DNA from: Rathayibacter sp. Leaf185
GTDB taxonomy: Bacteria > Actinomycetota > Actinomycetes > Actinomycetales > Microbacteriaceae
DNA: 64,000 nt
Direction of reading: 5' to 3'
Assembly (NCBI RefSeq): GCF_001423885.1
Contig: NZ_LMPP01000001.1
Location: 372,001-436,000 of the forward strand
The first letter of the stretch is position 1, and each line of letters opens with the position of its first letter. Positions 26,224-34,081 of this stretch are shown here, one piece after another. The translations under genes and the position numbers were made by a program. The notes beneath the pieces were generated by a model. It searched no databases, was not told where the DNA came from, and worked only from the letters and a program-made list of their open reading frames with translations.

Positions 26224-26835
26224 TCACGACCCCAGGTAGCGTCCAGGCCGGTGGTTGAAGGCGAGCACGAGGTTGAGGACGACGACGCCCGCGGCCGAGA
26301 TCAGCACGTTCACCGGCGGCACCACCAGGAGCGCGGCGGCGATCACGCACGCGTCGAGCGCCATCATCACGTAGCCGGCCCGCCAGCCCAGGCGCTCCTG
26401 CGCGATCAGCGCGACGATGCTGAACCCGCCCAGGCTCGACCCGTGCCGGAACAGGATCAGCAGCCCGATGCCGGCGAGGATGTCGCCGGTCAGCACGCCG
26501 TAGACGGGGTCGATGCGCAGCGAGCCGAACGCCAGCGGGTGCAGGCCGGCGAGCGCCGACACCAGAACGATCGAGAACATCGTCCGGAGCGTGAACCGCC
26601 AGCCCTTCTTCCAGAGCGACAGCGCGAGGAACGGCAGGTTCACCCCGACGAGGATCACGCCGAAGGGGATCGGCAGCGGATAGCCGAGGAGGAGGGCCAG
26701 GCCCGCCGTCCCTCCGGTCACCGCCTCGCTCGCCCGCAGGAGGAAGAGGCCGAACGAGACGACGAAGGCGCCGGTGACGAGCCCGAAGACGTCCTCGACG
26801 CGCGAGTGGGGCACGGTGACGGAGGGGTCGGACAT
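26224..26835 (-). CDS. YitT-family membrane protein
   Basis: 203 residues with five or six transmembrane helices and conserved features of the YitT/DUF161 family: SEAVTGGTAGLALLLGYPLPIPFG, a Lys/Trp loop (SLWKKGWRFTLRTMFSIV) and the inverted second half (GVLTGDILAGIGLLILFRHGSSLGG). The C-terminal cytoplasmic DUF2179 domain found in longer relatives is absent, so this is the short form. The function is not established. The ATG at 26835 has CAGCAT six bases upstream, a possible -10. Confidence 0.85.
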   Translation of the reverse strand: MSDPSVTVPHSRVEDVFGLVTGAFVVSFGLFLLRASEAVTGGTAGLALLLGYPLPIPFGVILVGVNLPFLALSLWKKGWRFTLRTMFSIVLVSALAGLHPLAFGSLRIDPVYGVLTGDILAGIGLLILFRHGSSLGGFSIVALIAQERLGWRAGYVMMALDACVIAAALLVVPPVNVLISAAGVVVLNLVLAFNHRPGRYLGS

Positions 26836-26905
26836 CCGACGATGCTGGCACAGCGATGTTGCGCCGCCGTTTCGCACGGGGCGCGCCCCCTCGTAGGCTG
26901 TGCCG

Positions 26906-27799
26906 GTGCTGCCCAAGATCCTGCTGTTCTACCGCTTCGTGCCGCTGGCCGACCCGGAGACGATGCGGCTGTGGCAGCGCGAGCTGTGCGAGTCCCTCGG
27001 CCTCCGCGGGCGGATCCTGCTCTCGGAGGACGGCATCAACGGCACGCTCGGCGGCGACATGGCGGCGCTGAAGCGCTACGTGCGCCGCACCCGCGAGCAC
27101 TCGGCGTTCCGCGGTCTCGAGGCGAAGTGGAGCGAGGGCTCGGGCCTGGACGACGACGGCCGGAGCCTCGACTTCCCCGGCCTGTCGGTGAAGGTGCGCG
27201 ACGAGATCGTGTCGTTCGGCGCACCCGGCGAGCTGCGCGTCGATGCGGGCGGAGTCGTCGGCACCGGAGTCAGGCTGCAGCCCGACGAGGTCGACGCTCT
27301 GGTGGCCGAACGCGAGGACGTCGTCTTCTTCGACGGCCGGAACGCGTTCGAGGCCGAGATCGGCCGCTTCGACGGTGCCGTCGTCCCCGGCGTCTCGAGC
27401 ACCCGCGAGTTCGTCGAGCAGCTCGACTCCGGCGCCTACGACCACCTCAAGGACCGCCCCGTCGTCACGTACTGCACCGGAGGAATCCGCTGCGAAGTGC
27501 TGTCGAGCCTGATGACCGCGCGCGGCTTCGGCGAGGTGTACCAGCTCGACGGCGGCATCGTCCGCTATGCGGAGGCCCGGCGCGGTGACTCCGGCCACTG
27601 GCGGGGTGCGCTCTACGTCTTCGACGGCCGCGGCTCGCTCACCTTCTCCCCCGATGCCGAGGTGATCGGCCGCTGCGTCGCGTGCGGCGCGCCGACCAGT
27701 CGCATGCGCAACTGCGTCGATCCGTCGTGCCGGGCCCAGCTCGTGGTCTGCGAGGCCTGCGAGGCCGTCGCGTGCGCGAGCCATACGCTCCCCTCATGA
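26906..27799 (+). CDS. trhO: tRNA uridine(34) hydroxylase TrhO (rhodanese-domain)
   Basis: 297 residues. An N-terminal acylphosphatase-like region ([24 protein letters not shown]) is followed by a rhodanese domain with active-site loop [10 protein letters not shown] (about residue 190) and a Cys-rich tail (CVACGAP, CVDPSC, VCEAC) that may bind zinc. Family members perform oxygen-dependent 5-hydroxylation of wobble uridine in tRNA. GTG at 26906 is chosen because TAGGCT (26894-26899) lies six bases upstream; GTG at 26900 is the alternative, adding two residues. It overlaps the next gene by ATGA. Confidence 0.88.
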   Translation: MLPKILLFYRFVPLADPETMRLWQRELCESLGLRGRILLSEDGINGTLGGDMAALKRYVRRTREHSAFRGLEAKWSEGSGLDDDGRSLDFPGLSVKVRDEIVSFGAPGELRVDAGGVVGTGVRLQPDEVDALVAEREDVVFFDGRNAFEAEIGRFDGAVVPGVSSTREFVEQLDSGAYDHLKDRPVVTYCTGGIRCEVLSSLMTARGFGEVYQLDGGIVRYAEARRGDSGHWRGALYVFDGRGSLTFSPDAEVIGRCVACGAPTSRMRNCVDPSCRAQLVVCEACEAVACASHTLPS

Positions 27800-28569
27800 G
27801 CATCGAAGCGCGCGGACGCACCCTCGTCGACCTCCACACCGCCCCTGAGCTGCTGAGCGTGGTGAACGTGTGGGACGCCGTCTCCGCGACCACCGTCGCG
27901 GCTCTCCCCGAGACCCGGGCGCTGGCCACGGCCAGCCACTCCATCGCGGCGAGCTTCGGCTACGAGGACGGCGAGAGGATCCCCCTCGACCTGCACCTGG
28001 GCATGATCGCGCGCATCGTCGCCGCGGTCGACGTCCCCGTGTCTGCCGACCTCGAGGCGGGCTACGGCGACGCGGGCGAGACCGTGCGCCGTGCGATCGA
28101 GGTGGGCGTCGTCGGCGCGAACCTCGAAGACCAGATGAAGCCGCTCCCGGAGGCTCTGCGCGCGGTCGAGAAGGCCGTCGCGGCCGCCGAGGCAGAGGCG
28201 GTCCCCTTCGCCCTGAACGCCCGGACCGACGCGTTCCTGCGCGCGGGCGACCGCGACCGCGGCGAGGTGCTCGCCGACACGATCGAGCGTGGCCGCGCCT
28301 ACCTCGACGCGGGAGCGACGTGCTTCTTCGTTCCCGGCCTGCTGCAGGACTCCGAGCTCGAGGCCCTCGTCTCCGCGCTCGGACGCCAGCGCGTGAGCGT
28401 GATCGGCGTGCCCGGCTCGCAGTCGCCCGCCCGCTTCGAGGAGCTGGGCCTCGCCCGGATCTCGTACGGCCCGTGGACGCAGCGCGTCGCCCTGACGGCG
28501 CTGCAGCAGACCGCGGAGGCGCTCTACGCCGGCGGCGCGCTGCCCGAGGGGACGCGCGCACTGAACTGA
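27796..28569 (+). CDS. Isocitrate lyase/PEP mutase-like protein
   Basis: 257 residues of the PEP mutase/isocitrate lyase superfamily: [29 protein letters not shown] (Mg-binding Asp), VGANLEDQM and [14 protein letters not shown]. The KKCGH-type catalytic loop of true isocitrate lyase is absent, so it is a 2-methylisocitrate-lyase/oxaloacetase-like or carboxyvinyl-phosphonate-type enzyme of unknown substrate. The ATG overlaps the trhO stop (ATGA). TACGCT sits six bases before it, inside the trhO coding sequence, giving a probable internal leaderless promoter as well. Confidence 0.85.
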   Translation: MSIEARGRTLVDLHTAPELLSVVNVWDAVSATTVAALPETRALATASHSIAASFGYEDGERIPLDLHLGMIARIVAAVDVPVSADLEAGYGDAGETVRRAIEVGVVGANLEDQMKPLPEALRAVEKAVAAAEAEAVPFALNARTDAFLRAGDRDRGEVLADTIERGRAYLDAGATCFFVPGLLQDSELEALVSALGRQRVSVIGVPGSQSPARFEELGLARISYGPWTQRVALTALQQTAEALYAGGALPEGTRALN

Positions 28570-28628
28570 CGGACGCGGGAGCTGAACCGACGGTGATCCG
28601 CGGGGCCCTTCGGGCGTAGCGTGGGCTC

Positions 28629-29633
28629 ATGTTCCGAGCCATCGTCGTCGAACGGCACGACTCCTCCGAGACCCCGAACCGCGCCCGACTCGTCGATCGC
28701 GACGAACCCGACCGGGCGCACGGCGACGTGACGATCGCCGTCGAGTACTCGAGCGTCAACTTCAAGGACGCCCTCGCGCTCGCCGGCCGTCCCGGCGTCG
28801 TCCGGCGCACACCGCTGATCGCCGGGATCGACGTCGTCGGCACCGTCGAGTACGCCGACGGCGCCGCGGCCGATCGTTTCGACTCCGGAGACCGCGTGGT
28901 GCTCACCGGCGCCGGCCTCGGTGAGCGCCACGACGGCGGTCTGGCCGAGCGCGCCCGTGTCGAGTCGGAGTCGCTGCTGCGCATCCCCGGGGCGATCTCG
29001 TCGGCCAGGGCCGGCGCGATCGGCACCGCGGGCTTCACCGCGATGCTGGCCGTCCTCGCCCTCGAGCGCCACGGTGTCCGGCCGGGCGAGGGTCCTGTGC
29101 TCGTCACGGGCGCCGCCGGCGGTGTCGGATCGATCGCCGTCGCGCTGCTCGGGCGCCTCGGTCACGAGGTGGTCGCCTCCTCCGGTCGCGCCGACGAGCA
29201 GGGCGACTACCTGCGCAGGCTCGGTGCCGCCGAGGTCGTCGACCGCGCCGCCCTGCAGGAGGCGGGAAAGCCGCTGCAGTCCGAGCGCTGGGCCGGAGTC
29301 GTCGACTCCGCCGGCTCGCACACCCTCGCCAATGCGCTCGCGCAGACCCGCTGGGGCGGCACCGTCGCCGCCTGCGGTCTCGCGCAGGGCGCCGACCTGC
29401 CCTCGAGCGTGATGCCGTTCATCCTGCGCGGGGTCACTCTCGCGGGCATCAACTCGGTGGAGGCGCCGCGCAAGCTCCGCGAGGAGGCCTGGCGCCGCCT
29501 CGCCCACGACCTCGACCTCGATCTGCTCGACGAGCTCACCTCGACCGTGTCGCTCGGAGGCGCGCTGCAGGTCGCCGAGGACGTCCTCGGCGGGCGGGTC
29601 CGCGGTCGCACCCTGGTCGACGTCCGCGCCTGA
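28629..29633 (+). CDS. MDR-family oxidoreductase, AcuI/YhdH-like
   Basis: 334 residues, zinc-free medium-chain reductase: YSSVNFKDALALAGRPGVVRR and AGIDVVGTVEYADG in the GroES-like half, VLVTGAAGGVGSIAVALLGRLG as the NADPH-binding motif, and GGTVAACGLAQGADLP plus RGVTLAGINSVEAP near the end. These are signatures of acrylyl-CoA reductase AcuI/YhdH. It reduces acryloyl-CoA or similar electrophilic enoyl substrates. TAGCGT lies exactly six bases before the ATG, with no ribosome-binding site (leaderless). Confidence 0.87.
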   Translation: MFRAIVVERHDSSETPNRARLVDRDEPDRAHGDVTIAVEYSSVNFKDALALAGRPGVVRRTPLIAGIDVVGTVEYADGAAADRFDSGDRVVLTGAGLGERHDGGLAERARVESESLLRIPGAISSARAGAIGTAGFTAMLAVLALERHGVRPGEGPVLVTGAAGGVGSIAVALLGRLGHEVVASSGRADEQGDYLRRLGAAEVVDRAALQEAGKPLQSERWAGVVDSAGSHTLANALAQTRWGGTVAACGLAQGADLPSSVMPFILRGVTLAGINSVEAPRKLREEAWRRLAHDLDLDLLDELTSTVSLGGALQVAEDVLGGRVRGRTLVDVRA

Positions 29634-29673
29634 CCGAAACGGGCACGAAACAGTGCCTGCGTAGGGTCGCGGG

Positions 29674-30438
29674 ATGAGCACAGTCGACAAGAGCGCAGCC
29701 GGCATCGGCGAGCGCCAGTACCACATCGGAGTCGCACCGGGCGAGGTGTCGACCGTCGCGCTCCTGCCCGGCGATCCCTTCCGCGTGCCGATGATCGCCG
29801 AGTTCCTCGACGACGCCCGCGAGATCGCGCACAACCGCGAGCACCTGACGATGACGGGCACCTACAAGGGCCATCCGATCACCGCGACGAGCACCGGGAT
29901 GGGCTGCCCGTCGACCGCGATCGCCGTCGAGGAGCTCGCGCGGGTCGGCGTGACCTCGTTCATCCGGGTCGGCAGCTCGGCCGCGACCCGCCCCGGGATC
30001 GAGCCGGGAGCGCTGCTCGTGAGCGAGGGCACGCTCCGCAACGACGGCACGAGCGCCGCCTATGCGCATCCGGGGTTCCCCGCGGTGCCCGACCTCGAGC
30101 TGACGTCGGCGCTCCTCGCCGCGACCCGCGAGATCGCGGAGCGCGAGGGGGTGCCGGTGCACTCCGGGATCAATGCGAGCGACGACGCCTTCTACGCCGA
30201 GACGCCGGAGTGGATCGCGACGCTCGAGCGGCACGGGATCCTCAACGTCGAGATGGAGTCGAGCGCGCTCTACGTGGTCGCGCGGCTGCGCGGGCTGCGG
30301 GCAGGCATGGTCTGCGCCTGCTCGAGCAACCTGGTCGACGGCGCGAGCCTGTACTCGGGCACGAAGGAGCGCCTGGCGCAGGGCTGGCGGCTGAGCATCG
30401 AGGCGGCGCTCGAGACGGCGGTGCGGCTGCGGCTCTGA
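29674..30438 (+). CDS. udp: Uridine phosphorylase-type nucleoside phosphorylase
   Basis: 254 residues of the nucleoside phosphorylase-I family: LLPGDPFRVPMIAEF (phosphate site), STGMGCPSTAIAVEEL, SFIRVGSSAATRP and ILNVEMESSALYVVAR (ribose-binding Glu-Met-Glu). This pattern favours uridine phosphorylase over purine enzymes. It cleaves uridine to uracil and ribose-1-phosphate. TAGGGT lies exactly six bases before the ATG (leaderless). The base specificity is inferred. Confidence 0.88.
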   Translation: MSTVDKSAAGIGERQYHIGVAPGEVSTVALLPGDPFRVPMIAEFLDDAREIAHNREHLTMTGTYKGHPITATSTGMGCPSTAIAVEELARVGVTSFIRVGSSAATRPGIEPGALLVSEGTLRNDGTSAAYAHPGFPAVPDLELTSALLAATREIAEREGVPVHSGINASDDAFYAETPEWIATLERHGILNVEMESSALYVVARLRGLRAGMVCACSSNLVDGASLYSGTKERLAQGWRLSIEAALETAVRLRL

Positions 30439-30465
30439 GGACCGGGCCCGAGGCGCCGGACCGCT

Positions 30466-31056
30466 CTACTCGGCGGCCTCGGTGGCTCCGCTGGGCTCGG
30501 CGGAGGCGTGGCCGACGGAGGGGTCGGTGCGGGGAGTGCGGGTGCGGGGGGTCGCGGGCTTCGGGTTCGACGCGGGCTTCGGCTTCGGCTTCGCGGGGGT
30601 CTTCGCCTTCTCCGCCTTCTCCGCCTTCGCGCGCTCGGCCGCCTGCTCGGCGACCTCCGGCACGATCACCAGGTCGTCCGTCTCGATCACGGGGATCGCC
30701 GCCGTCGCCGTGCCGAGCTGCAGCGCGGCGATCAGCTCCTGGGCGTGCCGGGTGCTGATGATCAGGCGCGAGTAGTCCTCGTCGGCCAGGTCGATCACGA
30801 CGGCCGACGGGCGCCGCTTGATCAGCAGGAAGTCCTTGCCGCCGTGGAACTTCCACGTGCCGACCGCGATCGTCAGCGGCACGGCCGTCCCGGGGGCACG
30901 GATGCCGCGGACCCAGATCCACGGATCCTCGGTGACGGTCGCCGACCGGATGCTCGCCCTGTCGACCACGACATCGCCGCGGTGGAAGGCCAGGATCCGC
31001 TCGGCCGGAGTGAGGCGGAGTTCGAGGCGGTCGGGGAGCACGGTCACGACGGGCAT
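30466..31056 (-). CDS. Hypothetical protein with PH-like fold and Lys/Pro-rich tail
   Basis: 196 residues. The first 120 or so read as beta-strands (LELRLTPAERILAFHRGDVVVDRASI; GTAVPLTIAVGTWKFHGGKDFLLIKRRP; YSRLIISTRHAQELIAAL), resembling bacterial PH-like proteins. The remainder is a low-complexity Ala/Lys/Pro tail with repeated KPKP and PRTRT elements. No signal peptide or membrane helix is seen. CAGACT lies six bases before the ATG. Function unknown. Confidence 0.7.
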   Translation of the reverse strand: MPVVTVLPDRLELRLTPAERILAFHRGDVVVDRASIRSATVTEDPWIWVRGIRAPGTAVPLTIAVGTWKFHGGKDFLLIKRRPSAVVIDLADEDYSRLIISTRHAQELIAALQLGTATAAIPVIETDDLVIVPEVAEQAAERAKAEKAEKAKTPAKPKPKPASNPKPATPRTRTPRTDPSVGHASAEPSGATEAAE

Positions 31057-31112
31057 GCCCCTAGTCTGCCCGCCCCGCCCTCCTCCGCGCTCCGCGGTGC
31101 GAGCATGGACGG

Positions 31113-31490
31113 ATGCCGATGGACCCTGAGGAGCTCCGACTCCTCGACGCGATGCTCGCCGAGAAGCAGGCGCAGACCCGGCTCGAGACGGCCCGTCTCG
31201 ACGAGGCGCTGGCCGAGCTGCTCCTCGCGCGCGGCGACGGCACCGCCGACGACGAGCACGATCCCGAGGGCACCCCGCTCTCGGCGGAGTGGTCGCGGAT
31301 GGCCGGCGTCCGCGACGCTCTCGCCCTGACCGCGCGCGACCTCGCCTCCGCTCGGCAGCGCCTCGAGAACGGCGACTACGGCGTCTGCGCGCACTGCGGC
31401 CGCGCGATCGGCGCCGCCCGCCTCGAGGCGCGTCCGACCGCCGACCTCTGCATCGACTGCGCCCGCCTCGCGGAGTCGCGGCGCCGCTGA
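31113..31490 (+). CDS. DksA/TraR-type C4 zinc-finger protein
   Basis: 125 residues: an N-terminal helical region (DPEELRLLDAMLAEKQAQT; LALTARDLASARQRLENGDYG) followed by the zinc finger VCAHCGRAI, 17 residues, then CIDCARL. This is the organisation of DksA/TraR proteins, which enter the RNA polymerase secondary channel. The acidic coiled-coil tip typical of E. coli DksA is not obvious, so direct stringent-response function is uncertain. Two in-frame ATGs (31113, 31119) are possible starts. Confidence 0.85.
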   Translation: MPMDPEELRLLDAMLAEKQAQTRLETARLDEALAELLLARGDGTADDEHDPEGTPLSAEWSRMAGVRDALALTARDLASARQRLENGDYGVCAHCGRAIGAARLEARPTADLCIDCARLAESRRR

Positions 31491-31500
31491 GCGCGCGCCG

Positions 31501-31749
31501 TCAGCCGGGAAGGAGATCGCGGAGCTCCTCCGCGAAGCGCGGGACGCCCGCTCTCTCGAGCGCCGAGAGGAGTTGACGGGGAGTGAGCGGCGGAGCAAGG
31601 CACGCGTCGGACCAGTCCCCCAGCGCCTCGAGTACGAGCTCCGGAAGCAGACCGAGCTGATCGAGGAGACATGCATCGGGGTGCCGCACCTCGAGATCGA
31701 GACCGGCGACGGACGCTGAGTCGAAGTCCGCGCCGGGAAGAGCACTGGC
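31501..31749 (-). pseudogene. Remnant of a PIN-domain toxin (C-terminal part only)
   Basis: Immediately after the stop of the HTH antitoxin-like gene, a minus-strand frame without a start reads SALPGADFDSASVAG, LEVRHPDACLLDQLGLLPE and PPLTPRQLLSALERAGVPRF, ending in TGA at 31501. These blocks correspond to the C-terminal third of VapC-like PIN proteins encoded after such HTH partners. The N-terminal 100 or so residues with the catalytic acidic residues are missing, so the toxin is dead. The overlapping longer frame that starts near 31745 is a shadow. Confidence 0.65.
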
Positions 31750-31751
31750 GC

Positions 31752-32258
31752 CTAGGCCTCGCTCGGCGCTGTCCGCTCGAAGGGAGGCAGGTCGATGCTG
31801 TAGAGGTCGTGTTCCTGCGACGCGGCGGTCAGATCGGCCAGCCCACGCATTCGCTCCCGCTGGATCCGCTCCTGGTAGTCGACCAGGGCGCTCAGCGTGA
31901 CCCTCCGGTGCCGGCCGACGAGCTCGAACGAGAGTCCACCCGATTCGAGGATCTTCACGAACGTGGGACGTGAGATCCCGAGGAAGTCGGCGGCCTCCTG
32001 CGTCGTCAATCGCGCCCGCGACGGCATCACCGTCACTCCGTCACCGCCCGCGAGAGCCGTCGCCACCGTGACGAGAGCGTCGAAGATCTCGCCGGGGATC
32101 CGGACCGACTCGCCATCGGGCGAAACGAGAACGGCCGTCGCATGCGGATCGGATTCCGTCGTCGAGAGTCGGCGAGCGAAGTCGACGACGTCACGCCGCT
32201 GAGTTCCCTTCGGCGGCAAGAAGGTCCGAGAACTCCGGCGGGTTTCTGAGGCGAGCAT
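31752..32258 (-). CDS. Excisionase-type HTH protein, probable antitoxin of a PIN toxin
   Basis: 168 residues with a MerR/Xis-like helix-turn-helix (LTTQEAADFLGISRPTFVKI, wing VGRHRRVTLSALVDY) at about residues 85-130, preceded by a small domain (TAVLVSPDGESVRIPGEIFDALVTVATAL). This form is commonly the DNA-binding antitoxin paired with a PIN ribonuclease. Its partner here survives only as a fragment just downstream. TAGTCT lies six bases before the ATG at 32258 (leaderless), and an inverted repeat adjoins it. Confidence 0.75.
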   Translation of the reverse strand: MLASETRRSSRTFLPPKGTQRRDVVDFARRLSTTESDPHATAVLVSPDGESVRIPGEIFDALVTVATALAGGDGVTVMPSRARLTTQEAADFLGISRPTFVKILESGGLSFELVGRHRRVTLSALVDYQERIQRERMRGLADLTAASQEHDLYSIDLPPFERTAPSEA

Positions 32259-32264
32259 GCACTG

Positions 32265-32285
32265 AGACTATTCGAAATATCCGAA
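32265..32285 (-). promoter_or_regulatory. Promoter and putative autoregulatory site of the HTH gene
   Basis: On the minus strand TAGTCT (32265-32270) is the -10 candidate. Directly upstream is the inverted repeat TTCG (32271-32274) and CGAA (32282-32285) with a seven-base spacer, placed where the HTH product could repress its own promoter. Confidence 0.45.
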
Positions 32286-32322
32286 ACCCAGGGATCCGGC
32301 GCGATTCGGATGAGCGCGCGTC

Positions 32323-33006
32323 TCAGCCGGTCGCGATCCGCTCGAGCCACAGCTCCATCAGCTGGCGCTCGGCGGGCAGCAGCGCCTCGGCCTCGGGCAG
32401 CAGCGCCCGCAGCGCGACCGCGGTCGACGTCAGCGTGACGCGGTCGCCCGGGGAGGCCTGGGTCGTGACGGCCGCGAGGACGGCTTCGCGGGCCACCTCC
32501 GCCATCCGCGGGTCCCGCTGATCGGCCGGCGTGTCCAGCAGCGCGAGCGTGACTCCGCGGCCGACGGCGTGCAGCAGGGCTGCTGCGCGCTCGGGGGTCT
32601 CGCGGAGGCGGCCGGCGCGCGCCACCTGCGTCACCTTCTCCTGCAGCAGCGCGAAGCCGAGCGCGATCGCCGGCCCGGGGTCGGATCGCGCCTGCACGAT
32701 GCGGTACGCCGCCGGGTGGTCCAGTCCGAACTGCACCGCGTCGTCCCAGCCGATGCGGATCGCCTCCACCGGGTCCTCCGGCAGGGTCCGCGCGCTCTTC
32801 GAGGAGACCCAATCGGCGTAGATGCGCTCGACGGCGGCGTCGAGCAGTCCGTCCTTGTCGCCGAAGAGCCGGTAGATCGCGGGGGCCTGCACCTTCGCTC
32901 GCGCCGTGACCGCTCGAGTCGAGACAGCCTCCGCTCCTCCCTCGTCGAGGAGCTCGAGGGCGGCGAGCAGGATCCGCTCGCGGGCGGAGAGGGCGTCGGG
33001 CGTCAT
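32323..33006 (-). CDS. TetR-family transcriptional regulator
   Basis: 227 residues. The N-terminal HTH is ARERILLAALELLDEGGAEAV, STRAVTARAKVQAPAIYRLF and GDKDGLLDAAVERIY, the TetR signature. The C-terminal ligand domain is helical. The ATG at 33006 is favoured because TAGCGT (33014-33019, minus strand) lies seven bases upstream; GTG at 33015 would overlap that element. It is divergent from the NmrA-like gene and probably represses it, since matching inverted repeats fill the shared spacer. Confidence 0.88.
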   Translation of the reverse strand: MTPDALSARERILLAALELLDEGGAEAVSTRAVTARAKVQAPAIYRLFGDKDGLLDAAVERIYADWVSSKSARTLPEDPVEAIRIGWDDAVQFGLDHPAAYRIVQARSDPGPAIALGFALLQEKVTQVARAGRLRETPERAAALLHAVGRGVTLALLDTPADQRDPRMAEVAREAVLAAVTTQASPGDRVTLTSTAVALRALLPEAEALLPAERQLMELWLERIATG

Positions 33007-33015
33007 GCTTCCCAC

Positions 33016-33080
33016 GCTACCGCTTCTGATGATAGCGTCGATATCACAGCGCTACCTCGATCAGAGGTAGCAAAGCTACC
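33016..33080. promoter_or_regulatory. TetR-type operator cluster between tetR and the NmrA-like gene
   Basis: A perfect inverted repeat GCTACCTC (33051-33058), five-base spacer, GAGGTAGC (33064-33071). Extra half-sites GCTACC occur at 33016-33021 (over the tetR -10) and 33075-33080 (next to the ribosome-binding site of the downstream gene). TAGCGT at 33033-33038 is a candidate -10 for the rightward gene. Confidence 0.65.
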
Positions 33081-33090
33081 AGGAGGCATC

Positions 33091-33954
33091 ATGATCATCG
33101 TCACAGGAGCCGGCGGCCGCCTCGGCGGAGCCGTCGTCGACGCACTGCTCGAGCGCACCGATCCGAGCACCGTCGGAGTCAGCACGACCCGTCCCGACGA
33201 GCTCGCGGCCCTCACCGATCGCGGCGTGCGGGTCCGCCGGGGGGACTACGACGATCCCGGGTCGCTCGCCTCGGCGTTCGAGGGTGCTGACCGGGTGCTG
33301 ATCGTCTCGGCCCCGCGCCACGGTGCCGCCGCTCTCGACGCCCACCGAGTCGCGATCGAGGCGGCCCGCGCGGTCGGAGTCGGCCGCGTGCTGTACACGA
33401 GCCATGTCGGATCCGACGCGCTCTCGCCGTTCCCGCCCGCGGTCACGCACGCTGCGACCGAGACGATGCTCCGCGACAGCGGGCTCGCCTTCACCGCGCT
33501 GCGCAACGGCTTCTACGCCGACACCCCTCTTCGGCTCCTGCGCACGGCAGCCGGGACCGGTGTGCTGAGCGCCCCGGTCGACGCGCCGGTCTCGTGGACG
33601 TTCCACCGCGACCTCGCTCCGGGCATCGCCTCCCTCCTCCTCGACGAGTCGCTCGCCGAGCCGGTGGTCACGCTGACGTCCGGGCGGGCGTGGAGCCTCG
33701 CCGAACTCGCCGTGACCGCCTCCGCGGCGCTGGGCCGCCCGATCCGTCACGAGCAGGTGAGCGATGACGAGTACGTCGCGGGCCTCACTGCCGCGGGGGT
33801 GCCCGACTTCGGCGCCGCGATGATGCTCGGCATCTTCCGCGCGTCCCGGCAGCGGCGCCTGGGCATCGTCGATCCGGCGCTCGGCGACCTGCTCGGCCGA
33901 CCGACGACGAGTCTCGAGGAGGCCCTGGCCGAGGACTCCACCGACCGCTCCTGA
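33091..33954 (+). CDS. NmrA/QorB-like NAD(P)-binding oxidoreductase
   Basis: 287 residues of the atypical short-chain dehydrogenase class. The Rossmann motif is IIVTGAGGRLGGAVVDAL at the very N-terminus, with VLIVSAPR, VLYTSHVGSDALSPFPP and FTALRNGFYADTPLRLL matching quinone reductase-2 (QorB)/NmrA proteins. It probably reduces quinones or reactive carbonyls with NAD(P)H. A strong AGGAGG precedes the ATG at 33091. It is paired with the divergent TetR regulator in the usual stress-inducible arrangement. Confidence 0.87.
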   Translation: MIIVTGAGGRLGGAVVDALLERTDPSTVGVSTTRPDELAALTDRGVRVRRGDYDDPGSLASAFEGADRVLIVSAPRHGAAALDAHRVAIEAARAVGVGRVLYTSHVGSDALSPFPPAVTHAATETMLRDSGLAFTALRNGFYADTPLRLLRTAAGTGVLSAPVDAPVSWTFHRDLAPGIASLLLDESLAEPVVTLTSGRAWSLAELAVTASAALGRPIRHEQVSDDEYVAGLTAAGVPDFGAAMMLGIFRASRQRRLGIVDPALGDLLGRPTTSLEEALAEDSTDRS

Positions 33955-34081
33955 GCGCGAGCACAGGTGGCGACTGCACGAATCGCGGCTAGTCCTGCGA
34001 GAGTTCACATGCGGCTGCCGCCCCTCGAAAGGAGGGCGCTGAGCGCCGCACTCCCCCTCCGCTCGAAAGGCACCCCTCCGC

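Noticed and set aside
31044-31745. 233-codon minus-strand frame covering the PIN remnant and the DksA-like gene
   Set aside because: No family motifs and antisense to the DksA-like gene; the PIN homology is in a different frame.
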